Origin: Alentia gelatinosa
Lineage: Eukaryota > Annelida > Polychaeta > Phyllodocida > Polynoidae
Length of the DNA: 64,000 nt
NCBI GenBank assembly: GCA_950022655.1
Contig: OX465589.1
Location: 29,799,970-29,863,969, forward strand
Direction of reading: 5' to 3'
Within the stretch, counting starts at the first letter, position 1. Every line of letters begins with the position of its first letter. Below the pieces are notes generated by a model that saw only the letters and a list, made by a program, of their open reading frames with translations, was not told where the DNA came from and did no database searches. A program made the position numbers and the translations under genes. Below are positions 30,852 to 39,911 of this stretch, one piece after another.

Positions 30852-32621
30852 ATGTTGAATGCTTGTTCTGCTACCCGTAAAAGGATACGCTCTGGTTCTG
30901 CTAGTCCTCAAAAGACAGTATACAGTAAATTGGGTCTACTCCGTCTCAATATCAGTAAAAAAGCATGTGTTGAACCTATCTTGAACTTGGCAGATTTGTT
31001 CAAAGAAGCAGAGATGCAGAGTGAGGAAACGGATTCAATTCAAAATGATGTGGTCGCCACACCCAAGGTGACAGCTTCGGAGGACATGATTATTATACCC
31101 GATACCGCTAGTGAGCCTGACATGCCTCTGTTGGAGGAAAATGTACCTGATACGAACTTTGTAAAACTGTTTAGAATGATAGGTTCAATGCCCACTAAGG
31201 AAGGTGAAGTGATAGCGCTAAAGTGTCAACTAGCTCAGAGTAATACTCATTTCAACAACCGCCAAGTAGCACTGGAAAATTGAGTTGATACACTAGAAAG
31301 AAAGATAATGGAGGTAACTGGTGAATTAGCTAGCTGTCGTACCAAGTTGGCTAACCCATTGGCTCATGTCAACGACTGGGGTCCTGCCGGTCAAACAGGT
31401 TCTAAACGCGATGAGCTGGATATCACCACTAACTTCTATTACACCTCGCATGACAGGAATGTTATTGTCTTTGGGGTCCTGGAGGAACGAGATGAAAATT
31501 TAGAAGAACTATTGAATGATATATGCAATGCAGTGGGCATAGAGATCAGCAAAAGGGATGTTTTACGGGTTGAGAGAATACGTAAGTCATATCGCTCGTC
31601 TCAGGGTCCAGACAGACCGACACCTATCATAATTAGCCTGACCAGTGTGCAGACTAAGAATACATTACTCAATGCGGCTCCTAAGTTGAACCGTTCGCAC
31701 CTGGCCTATGTGAACATCGCACCCGACGAACCCATCGCGATGAGGAGGAAACGTGGGTTACTACGGATGGTGCGGGGATACCAGCGTCGTTTGGGTAATT
31801 CAGCCAGAATTGAAGGGGACTGCCTGTTTGTAAAAAATATGGTGTTTACTGTAGACGAGGCTGATACGGTTCCTGATATGTTTTTGCCGCCTGACTTCTT
31901 AGCCCGCAGGGACCCGAAACAACAAGTTGAAGTGCTTGACCCAGTTGAACGACCCGTGACCACTCATCCAGTGATTGCCCCTACGCCAGTTGACCCGGTG
32001 CCTATGGCAATTGACACGCTTCCTACTGTGGTCAATGCTAACGCAAGACACGAGGTAGATGTTGATCCCGCAACTGGGAATGCAGAGCGAGATCAGTTCA
32101 CTATCAAAGTTGGCGAACAATTGCACAAGTCTGACCTGGGTATTTTCTTCTCTGGTACCTCTGCCTTCATGAGTAATCTATTCCCTTGTGAATTCAATTA
32201 CCATATACAGGAAAGTTGTGTTGATAGAGAGTTTACCTTCTCCTCAGTCGAACAAGGATTTCAGTTTACAAAGTCGTTGTTTAATGAAGATAACGAAACA
32301 GCGGGGGCTATCTTTGAATCTGAAGACCCCTTCGAGTGTAAACGACTGGGTCAATCTGTCAAGGTCGATGAAGTGGCTGAATGGGACCGTATTAAGGATG
32401 ACAAATTGGCTCGCCTGGCCTTAGCAAAATTTAGGCAAAACAAGTCCCTATGTAATCGCTTGGTCTCAACAGCCCCCACCCCTCTTATCGAAGCGACACA
32501 CAGTCTCTACTGGGGCGCCAGGATTAGGTTTGATTCTGCTACTACCGCCACAAGTTTTCCTGGAGCCAACAGGTTCGGTCAGATCTTGGAAAAGGTACGC
32601 GAGGAGTTGATGCCGAAATAG
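30852..32621 (+). pseudogene. LINE ORF1: coiled coil, RRM-like ORF1p core and NADAR domain, one in-frame stop
   Basis: A single frame from ATG 30852, broken once by TGA at 31281-31283 (VALEN, stop, VDTLERK). About 590 residues. The N-terminus is basic, then acidic. A likely coiled coil spans about residues 115-165, and the stop falls inside it. Residues about 200-335 resemble the RRM/C-terminal core of L1-type ORF1p: NVIVFGVLEE, ENLEELLNDICNAVGIEI, RVERIR and TPIIISL. Residues about 425-588 resemble NADAR (YbiA-like) domains: FFSGTSAFMSNLFP, FSSVEQGFQF, ECKRLGQSVK, WDRIKDDKLARLALAKF and LIEATHSLYWGARI. ORF1p binds element RNA. NADAR proteins elsewhere act on N-glycosidic bonds of ADP-ribose-type compounds; its role here is unknown. 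Confidence 0.8.
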
Positions 32622-32670
32622 AAATTATCTCTATTAACTGAGGGATTCGCCCAAGTTGTGCTACATAATT

Positions 32671-33306
32671 ATGTCCACTCTCGTTGTTGGAGATTCCCGG
32701 TTGGGTCAAGTGCAGCACTTACTAAGACAGGATCCACATATTATTGACGTGATCAGTCTGCCTGGTGCCACATGGGCTAAAATGGCGGACATTGCTTTCT
32801 GTCTAGCCTCTAGTATCAGTATGGACTTCTCTCTAGTTGTACTATGCGGAGGAATATGTGATACTACATGGAAAGATAGAGCTACAGGAGAGATCGGTAT
32901 AAGATATAAGAATATCCGCGAGTTCACAGTTCACGTGCGAAATTCTATGGATGAAATTGATGCCCTGTTCTACGACTCATATCGACATATCAGGGTGGTG
33001 TATGCCACCTATTTCGGAGTGAAGTTATCGCAATACAGCCCTCTCCCATCGTCGTGGATCAACCAAGTGCACCTTGAGATTCTCGTACAACTTGCTAATC
33101 AAGAGATTATCAAACATAACCAGCGTGGTTATCTTGCTACCCCTCATGTTGCATCGCTGGTCTTTATGCATCATTCTCGCAGTGATAGGATGTCGTTCCT
33201 ATATAATAAACTATATGACGGCTGTCATCTTGACCGTACACACTTGCCGAAGATGGCACGGATCATCACTCGAGCGATACACATGTCCAAGAGTAACTGG
33301 GGCTAA
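32671..33306 (+). CDS. LINE-encoded SGNH hydrolase/esterase-like ORF
   Basis: 211 codons from ATG 32671, 50 bp after the ORF1 stop and in another frame. SGNH blocks are visible: block I LVVGDSRLG with Ser9 as candidate nucleophile, LVVLCGGICD (block III-like, with Cys-Asp where Asn-Asp is usual), and block V DGCHLD with D183 and H186. Esterase domains of this fold occur in ORF1 of CR1-group LINEs, where membrane or lipid association has been suggested. Here it is a separate ORF and appears intact. No signal peptide or membrane segment is evident. Expression from an internal position would need reinitiation or a separate transcript. Confidence 0.72.
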   Translation: MSTLVVGDSRLGQVQHLLRQDPHIIDVISLPGATWAKMADIAFCLASSISMDFSLVVLCGGICDTTWKDRATGEIGIRYKNIREFTVHVRNSMDEIDALFYDSYRHIRVVYATYFGVKLSQYSPLPSSWINQVHLEILVQLANQEIIKHNQRGYLATPHVASLVFMHHSRSDRMSFLYNKLYDGCHLDRTHLPKMARIITRAIHMSKSNWG

Positions 33307-34135
33307 TCCTCTGTTAAGACTCATCGATAGTTGTAATGGCCGTAAGGTGTTCAACTAGGTGTCTGACACTCACCATGGCATTTCTTATTTTTTGCCTTAT
33401 TGACTGTTGAAAGTATAGACATGTCTGGTATTTGTTGGTTTGGCCGTAAGGTACACCTGTTTATCAATGCCTATTTTGAGATGTTGAATTTATCAATTGC
33501 TCTCCACTATTGCTACCTATAGCTTTAAGTTATGACCCATTATGTTTGTGTTGTTGTGGCCGTAATGTATACAATTTTTGAACTCCTTGATTTGCTACAA
33601 ATGTAAATGGTGGAGATTACCTGTTGAATAAGCCACGTAGGGATTGTTGTGATTAACACATTGTTAATCTTGTGCGCTATTGTTGTTAAGTACTTTCTAC
33701 TAGTTTACTTCTATGTCTCTCAAGTAAACTGCAAATTAACCAATGGGAATATTGAAAGAGCTGAAAACATTAACCTGTGTACTCTCAGACAATATATGGG
33801 TAATATGGCTGTAAAGTATATTACTCACAGACACAATCTGCCTGATGTAAATTGAATATGTACCTTGTCTTTATTATCCTATTCACTTAAAGGCTTATAG
33901 TAAAATAGTAGTTATCTTCTATTACTAGCGGTCTCTCTCTCTAACACGCTAACCATTTCCCAGAAAACTTAATACCTTTCTTTTCTTATATCTTTTTTTT
34001 TTCCTTACTAAATTCAGCCAGGGTCGGTCGGTGCTTACTTGACACCGCTCGACTCTCTTTTCACCGGGAACTGGCTGGGGTTGTCCCCACCCGTTTCCCT
34101 CTAATATCATCTATCTCATCATTTCTTGGTAGACC
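33307..34135 (+). other. LINE inter-ORF region
   Basis: About 830 bp, AT-rich, without a supported ORF. Contains repeated GGCCGTAAGGT-like motifs at about 33338, 33443 and 33557 (the last GGCCGTAATGT) and a pyrimidine-rich stretch (cttttcttatatc, ttttttttttcc) near 33980-34005, followed by a GC-richer segment before the ORF2 ATG. It could hold reinitiation or internal promoter signals; none is recognised. Confidence 0.6.
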
Positions 34136-34724
34136 ATGGAAAGGCGGGGTTTCAAAATAATCCAATGTAATATACGTAGCCTGTATTGTAACCTTGATCA
34201 GGTGCGACTCATATTTAAGGAGTACGACATGATCGGCTTAACAGAATCATGGCTTAATGAAAAGTACGATAACTCTATGATTCAACTAGAAGGTCATAAA
34301 ATCTTTAGACAGGATAGATTGGGTAGGGTGGGAGGAGGAGTAGCGTGCTTTATTTCTCATGAGTTTGCTCCTTATTGTCGGAAAATTGAAAACTTGTCTT
34401 TTACGTATAATGAGATTGAGGTGCTGTCTACTAGCCTGCGGAAGCCTGGTTTGAGACACATGTTACTAGTAACTGTTTACCGCCCGCCAAACACAAACAT
34501 TGAGACTCATTTACAAGTTCTCACAGATATTCTTGAATCTGATGTTGCTAGGAACTCTAGAGATTTGGATCGTTGGAGATTTCAACTGCGATCTCAAAGC
34601 TCGTGGCAACACTCAGAAAACTAAATTGTTAGATGCCATGAGGGATTTTGAACTTCTACAGCTGATAAACTCGGTGACTAGGCCTAATGATAATAATGGA
34701 ACTATTCTGGATCTTGTGTTTACT
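34136..34724 (+). pseudogene. LINE ORF2 N-terminal: APE-type endonuclease (frameshifted, interrupted)
   Basis: Starts at ATG 34136 in a good context (gaccATGg). Endonuclease motifs: IIQCNIRSL (N-terminal Asn), IGLTESWL (catalytic Glu in TES), GGGVACFI and VTVYRPPN. The frame then shifts near 34555-34565 and GDFNCDLKARG (catalytic Asp/Asn) and LINSVTRPND appear in the next frame. The enzyme would nick target DNA for target-primed reverse transcription. The same shift is present in both chimera copies. The YR retrotransposon insertion at 34725 separates the endonuclease from its RT. Confidence 0.88.
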
Positions 34725-34979
34725 CATTACCCTATCCCCGGATGAAAGTAGAGAAGCAGTAGCTGGGAGTAAAGAATTTTATTGAATTCTATGAATAAAA
34801 TTATGTCGACCTTACTGGACGATCATATTAATATGTAATATGGATATGAATGGTAAGTAATATTACATAATGTTAATTGACATGTATAATAACGGTCAAT
34901 TAATATAAGTATAAAATATGATATACAATACAGTAGTATGAAAAATACGTAGGTAATTGTATATGAAAATAAAATAGCC
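34725..34979 (-). repeat. YR element 1, split repeat B2
   Basis: 255 bp starting cattaccctatccccgg on the plus strand; it matches 35222-35476 with one noticed difference (taatgttaatt against taatggtaatt). Confidence 0.94.
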
Positions 34980-35022
34980 CTACGTGAGTAGGAAGATAGA
35001 AAGAATGTTGAGGGTGGGTGGG

Positions 35023-35221
35023 ACGAAAAAGGTGCTTGTAGTATGTGCGTACTGCAGAGCGGGTGGAGAAAAAGTGAGGCCGGGGTCTGGACCGGGCTGT
35101 ACCACGTGACCTCGTGGTGTGGGTGAGTGCCGCGAGGGGGCAGGAGGGGCGCCCGTGAGGCGCGGTAGAGGGGGACACCGGGGAGGCAATGATTACCCCT
35201 GAGCCATGCCCATGGGTTTAC
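35023..35221 (-). repeat. YR element 1, split repeat A2
   Basis: 199 bp from acgaaaaaggtgcttg to catgggtttac, matching A1 at 39713-39911 with about three differences. Contains accacgtgacctcgtggtg, a short inverted repeat. Confidence 0.94.
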
Positions 35222-35476
35222 CATTACCCTATCCCCGGATGAAAGTAGAGAAGCAGTAGCTGGGAGTAAAGAATTTTATTGAATTCTATGAATAAAATTA
35301 TGTCGACCTTACTGGACGATCATATTAATATGTAATATGGATATGAATGGTAAGTAATATTACATAATGGTAATTGACATGTATAATAACGGTCAATTAA
35401 TATAAGTATAAAATATGATATACAATACAGTAGTATGAAAAATACGTAGGTAATTGTATATGAAAATAAAATAGCC
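35222..35476 (-). repeat. YR element 1, split repeat B1
   Basis: 255-bp copy of B abutting A2. TTTTATT at about 35272 reads AATAAAA on the element strand and could serve as a polyadenylation signal. Confidence 0.94.
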
Positions 35477-35515
35477 AAGAGCCAATATAAGGAGGGGGGG
35501 GTGGGAGAAAAAATA

Positions 35516-36500
35516 TTAAGAATTGTTGAGGGACCTAATCAAAGCATGGTTCACAGCGGAGGCATCAGTGTCTTTGATGTAGGTCCGATGGGCATTAGAC
35601 TTCCAGTCCCCATACCGCTGGATGGCGAGTTCCGGCATACCGGCCTGGAATGCCTGCGTCGCGGCAGCCTTCCGGAGACTGTGGAGTGTGTATGTGGGGG
35701 GCTGGTTTGCCGCCTGGAGGAGTGATTTCCATTCCCTTGACAGGGTTCTGGTCGTGAGAATCTCTCCGTTCGCCAGGCTGAGGAACGGAGCCGTAGGGTC
35801 GGCCGTAGGTGCGGCCGCATGGTCCGTATGGCCCGGACCGGGCAGGAGGACGGTTCGAGGGAGGCTCGTATCACCACTGTCTTTTCCTCCCCCGCTCTCT
35901 GCATGTTTTTCGCCGCTTTTACCCTTATCGATGCTTGACTGGGCGTGACGACCACGTCTCGGCGTGACAGGTGTCGCGCCGGGTCGTACTTTGCCGTAGA
36001 TGGTGGAGCCACTTCGCTTTGCCGCAGCACGGCAAAGTAGATGATTAGAACCGCGGCCCTCAGACCGATGTGCATCGGGGAGTCTGTGAGGGCCATGAGG
36101 GCCACCCTGAAGACGTCCATCGGGACCGGAGGCTTGACGTTGGGATGGTATTCCTTGTTCCGTCTCATGGCATCCAGTGCCCGCTTCACCCGGAAATCCT
36201 CGGTTGCCGCGACATCGCCGCCCGTCAGCCGGAGGTGCGACCGCACGTGCGACAGCTGGTTCGCGACCGTCGCGGGAGAGGGGGCGTGGCCCGCGACGTA
36301 CTCTAGGTACGCCGTGGTGAAGGACACTGTGGGTTACTGGGGGTCCGCCCCCATCCTCCGGCAAAAGGCTAGGTAGGTCGCGCCGGCACTCCGCTGGTTC
36401 GCGACCGTTCCGGGGGCACGCGCCTCGCACTGCCGCGCAGATGCCCTCGTCTGGAGTGATCGTAGCGCGGGATCTGCAGGCGAGACAGAGAACGGGGTAG
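35516..36500 (-). pseudogene. Tyrosine recombinase of YR element 1 (stop and frameshift)
   Basis: Two frames together give a YR domain. In one, from about 36480 to 35820: TYLAFCRRMGADPQ, an in-frame TAA near 36340, SFTTAYLEYVAGHAPSP, and IIYFAVLRQSEVAP, which carries the conserved first Arg. In the RT frame, from about 35820 to 35516: LSREWKSLLQAAN, HSLRKAAATQAF (HxxR), IQRYGDWKSNAHRTYIK (His/Trp position and candidate Tyr nucleophile). The frame change lies near 35820. It would integrate circular cDNA. With the stop and shift it looks inactive; G/C-rich indel errors are an alternative explanation. Confidence 0.8.
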
Positions 36501-38504
36501 AAAGAGGTGTGTGTACATGGGATCACTTCAACGAGAGAATGATAATTTATATAATTAACGGCCATGACAAAGTCCCTCGAGGTCAGGTGGGCTCGGCTGA
36601 GGGCGTCTGCCACGGTGTTAAGCACCCCCGGCATGTGTGTGCACACGAACTCCACCTGGAGTCTGGCTTGTACTGTCCAGGCCTGGCGGGCACACTCGGC
36701 GAGGACCGGGTTCCTGGCACGCCCCGACCTGAGTGCCTGGACTGTTCCCATGTTATCGCAATACACTTCCACACGAGTCCCTCGGTCGCGATCCGTGAGG
36801 AAGGTGCACATTGCGTAGACCGTATTGAGGGCCTCCAGCTTGGCGATACAGTCCACGGGGTCCTCCACGGGGCAGACCCTACCGCAGTAGTAGTATCTCC
36901 CATCCGTGCCCCCTACTCCACTGAGGCACGCGTCCACTATGATGCATTTGGTGGGAGGCCCTCGAGGTATCAGGGCATGGCCGTTCCATCCCTCGGCGAA
37001 CCGCAGGAACCACTGGAGGTCCTGCCGCATCTCCGAGTTGACGTTGATGTAGTATCCGGCCATGCCTCGGAGGGCCTCGAGCAGTTTGCTGACGAACGGT
37101 CGTATACACTTCGCCACGTGGAGGACCCGACCGAGGACCGACTGGAGTTGGCGTTTCTTCAGCGAGCGTTTGGTTGAGACGGCCCTCACGTGCTCCCGCA
37201 CATCGTGTAGTTTGTCCCGGGGGATACTGAGGGACATATCCACCGAGTTTATGACTATCCCTAGCCACGTCACAGCCCGGCTTGGGGGCTGCGCCTTTTC
37301 CCTAGCCTCGGGGAGGCCCAGCTCCCTGAAGAGCTCCCGCGCTGTCTCGAAGTCGGCGGCCGCCTTGCCGGCCGTTGGGGAGAGGATTATGAGGTCGTCC
37401 AGGTACATCGCGGCATCGACCCCCTTCCGGTCGAGGATCTTGACGATGGCATCTGCTACGCACTGCATGTGGTAGGAGGAGGCCCGGGCACCGAACGGCA
37501 TGGCCGTATCACAGTAGTACCCCTCCCCCCACGCGAAGCAGAGCAGAGGCCAGTCGAGGGGGTCGCACCGGAAGTTCTTATACGCCCGTGCAATGTTGAT
37601 GGTGGACATATAACTCCCCGGCCCCGAGGCCACCAGGCGGCCGACGAAACCATCCACGGTCAGGAGGCCGTGTTCTCTCTCTTCACCGTAGACAGAGTTT
37701 TTCACGATATAGCCGTTAACGCTGGATTCCTTGGGGTACGTCATATCCGTGATCACGCGCCTATCAGACGTACCCCTCTTCTCGCGTGTCATTAACGGCG
37801 ACATGTGGCACCAAGGCTGAAAGGGTGGGTCCTCGAACGGGCCCATGAGGTTTGAATGCCCCTTCTCCTTGTCAATGAACCTCGCTATCTGGTCCGGGTA
37901 TCCAAAGGCACTGGGTTGGTTGGGCACACCCCGCGTGTCGGTAACCGGTCCGGCGTACCCGAGGGGAAACCCAAACCTAATGAAATCCATGAGTTCCTCC
38001 TTCCCGGGGATACCCGCGAGGTATCGGATCCAGACTGGGATGTTGAGATCAGTGGGGATCTGGATACGGGCCCCGAGGGCGTTGGGCATTCCCGTGCACC
38101 GCACCTGATCGTAGATGTCGGCGTGTCCCGGCGGCCCGGGAGTGGGGCCAGTGGGCCCGCCTATGTCCGGCGAACGTGCCGGGGTCGGTCCGGACCCCGG
38201 GAGTGGGTATTCCGGTCTCCCAGAACTCCCTAACGGCATCGAAGTCGATTCGTAGGTTATCGTTGCCGTCCTCCCGGGGCAATTGCTGAGCCAATTGCTC
38301 CACATCCCCGCCGTCGCCCCTATACACGGGAGTGTATTCCTGAGGGGGCAGGGTTGTCTGCTTGTGTGCGTCCCCCACGTGCTCGGCACGCGGTGTTGTG
38401 GTCACGTGGGGTGTTACGTCACGGGTCGTGCACTCCTTGACCGGGTCGCCCTCGCTGAGTGCACACGTACCGGGTGCGAGGGGTGTTACACGCGCCACAC
38501 TCAC
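36501..38504 (-). pseudogene. RT-RNase H polyprotein of YR element 1 (N-terminal frameshift)
   Basis: The N-terminus (38504 to about 38150) is in one frame: FDAVREFWETGI and GVRTDPGTFAGHRRAHWP match the chimera's RT N-terminus. From about 38140 the RT proper is in a second, long open frame. RT motifs: NIARAYKNF (motif A; Asn where the chimera has the catalytic Asp of IDIARAY), AMPFGARASSYHMQ (B), MYLDDLI (C, YLDD) and VTWLGIVI (E). RNase H: IIVDACLSGVGG, KLEALNTVYAM, VYCDNMGTVQAL and ADALSRAH. The motif A Asp to Asn change would by itself abolish polymerisation. The frame stays open through 35516 by chance into the recombinase C-terminus. Confidence 0.85.
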
Positions 38505-39615
38505 TCGCGGGGCGCGTCCAGTCCGTTTTTTGAAGCCATTGCTTGTTGTTTCTGCACTCCTGAGAGGTCGGTGGTGCGCAGCGTGTGTCCGGCCTGGGGC
38601 ATCCGGCGTGGGGCAGGTGCAGGTGTTGGTGCAGCACTCTCATACCCGCCACCGTACAACAGCTTCCTGTTGCACGCGTGTATGGAGTGCGTGCACATCC
38701 TGCCAACGGAATCACAAAAGGAGCACACGTGCACCCATTTAATTCCGCCATCTTGGTGACCGTTCAGCTGGCGGCAGCCCCTCTCCGAGTTGAATGCCGG
38801 GCACGGCAGCTCCCGTCCCCCGGCCTTGCCCGCGTCTTGACCGTCGTGGTCGCCGTCATCGCGAGACGGACACGCTCGTCCTGTATGCGCACATGGTCGG
38901 ACCAGTAAATCCTCCCGGCCTCGACCTGGTCGAAAACGTACTGGGACCAACGCCTTACTCCGGCCCACGGCCGGGTCTGGGCATCGATCGATACCTGGGA
39001 CAGGTGGCGATACATGTCCCTCCTGTCCTCCTCTGGGACGGCCCGGTGGTCCTCCATCATAACCAGAAACGCGCTTACATACTCCATCGGACCGAGCGTG
39101 CCCCTGACCTCGAGCCTCTGATTCACGGTGAAGAGGACCTCGCGTTCCACATACATATAAGGTTTAGACAGCAATCTAACGGTATGAAGATCTGAACTAA
39201 ACCTACCGGCCGTACGGTCGTGTCGTAGTCCCTCACGGTCGAGTTCTTTCTCTAGCAGCTCGTCTGGGAGGTACCGGTCGCGAAGCTGACGGGGTGCCGG
39301 TAGACGGGATGCTTGATCGTTGGCCCAGTCCCTGGTCCGGTCCTCCGCGACGGTGGCCTCTCTAACGGTCGCCGGTTGAGATGCCCTCGATGGTGATTTT
39401 GCCCGTTGAAGTCCTTTTATCGCCTCGAGTATCAAGGCGACATTCCCCTCCAGTGCCGTTATTCTCGACGTCTTGACCGTTGATCCATTTTCCGAAACGG
39501 AGTCCACGTGTTCGTTCGACGCCTGTGTCGAACCTCTGACCGTGGCCTTGGAGCCTGCGGCCGCCTGCGGTTCCTGGGACGTGCTAGGCACGGGCGTATT
39601 CCTGGTGTTCGGCAT
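38501..39615 (-). pseudogene. gag: Gag-like protein of YR element 1 (one frameshift)
   Basis: Starts at ATG 39615, about 100 bp after repeat A1. Residues 1 to about 265 are in one frame: NEHVDSVSENGS, PRQLRDRYLPDE, LEVRGTLGPMEYVSAFL and SIDAQTRPWAGVRRWSQ. Near 38820-38840 the frame shifts and the Cys/His-rich end continues in the frame of 38968-38501: LPCPAFNSERGCRQ, HVCSFCDSVGRMC and HACNRKLLYGGG. The chimera gag at 8130 has the same parts in one frame, which shows this is a genuine break or assembly indel. Gag is the presumed RNA-packaging protein. Confidence 0.82.
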
Positions 39616-39712
39616 GGTCCACTCTCCTCTATCGTTCTATCGCACTTTATCGTAGTATGGTGTGCTGGCCTATACTCGTGGAGTATTGGGCTGCGAGCAC
39701 GTGGCCAAGAAA

Positions 39713-39911
39713 ACGAAAAAGGTGCTTGTAGTACGTGCGTACTGCAGAGCGGGTGGAGAAGAAGTGAGGCCGGGGTCTGGACCGGGCTGTACCACGTGAC
39801 CTCGTGGTGTGGGTGAGTGCCACGAGGGGGCAGGAGGGGCGCCCGTGAGGCGCGGTAGAGGGGGACACCGGGGAGGCAATGATTACCCCTGAGCCATGCC
39901 CATGGGTTTAC
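39713..39911 (-). repeat. YR element 1, split repeat A1 (5' terminal)
   Basis: 199-bp copy of A at the element's 5' end, immediately before the LINE resumes at aattgtcgtc. The promoter is expected here or in the following 100 bp. Confidence 0.93.

Larger units (their letters stand above)
30621..34724 (+). mobile_element. Full-length LINE, 5' part
   Basis: Begins atggcgacctgagcgg directly after gtgatagg. Contains a 5' UTR, ORF1, an esterase ORF, a long inter-ORF region and the ORF2 endonuclease. It is interrupted at 34724 (gtgtttact) by YR retrotransposon 1 and resumes at 39912 (aattgtcgtc). The uninterrupted sequence gtgtttactaattgtcgtc is present in the chimera copies at 11148 and 16813, proving the empty site. 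Including the 3' part the LINE is about 6.6 kb. A short TSD of about 4-5 bp, (A)TAGG, is possible but cannot be separated from the GATAGGG repeats. Confidence 0.9.
34725..39911 (-). mobile_element. YR retrotransposon 1 (Ngaro/PAT-like), inserted in the LINE
   Basis: A 5187-bp element on the minus strand. Order on its own strand: A1 (39911-39713), gag, RT-RNase H, tyrosine recombinase, B1 (35476-35222), A2 (35221-35023), a short spacer, B2 (34979-34725). A copies are 199 bp and B copies 255 bp; only a few mismatches are visible, so insertion was recent. The LINE is interrupted cleanly without target duplication. The GC-rich interior contrasts with the AT-rich LINE. Several frameshifts and a stop inactivate its ORFs unless they are assembly errors. 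It is related at protein level to the fragment in the chimeras but is not the same copy. Confidence 0.94.

Noticed and set aside
31308..32621. A captured host NADAR gene separate from the LINE
   Set aside because: It is in one frame with the upstream coiled coil and RRM-like core, with only one stop between, and sits in the LINE ORF1 position.
33649..33855. Small ORF in the LINE inter-ORF region
   Set aside because: Short, AT-rich, no recognisable motif; likely chance.
35516..38389. A single 957-residue functional polyprotein
   Set aside because: The stretch between RNase H and the recombinase C-terminus is open by chance; the recombinase N-terminal part is in another frame.
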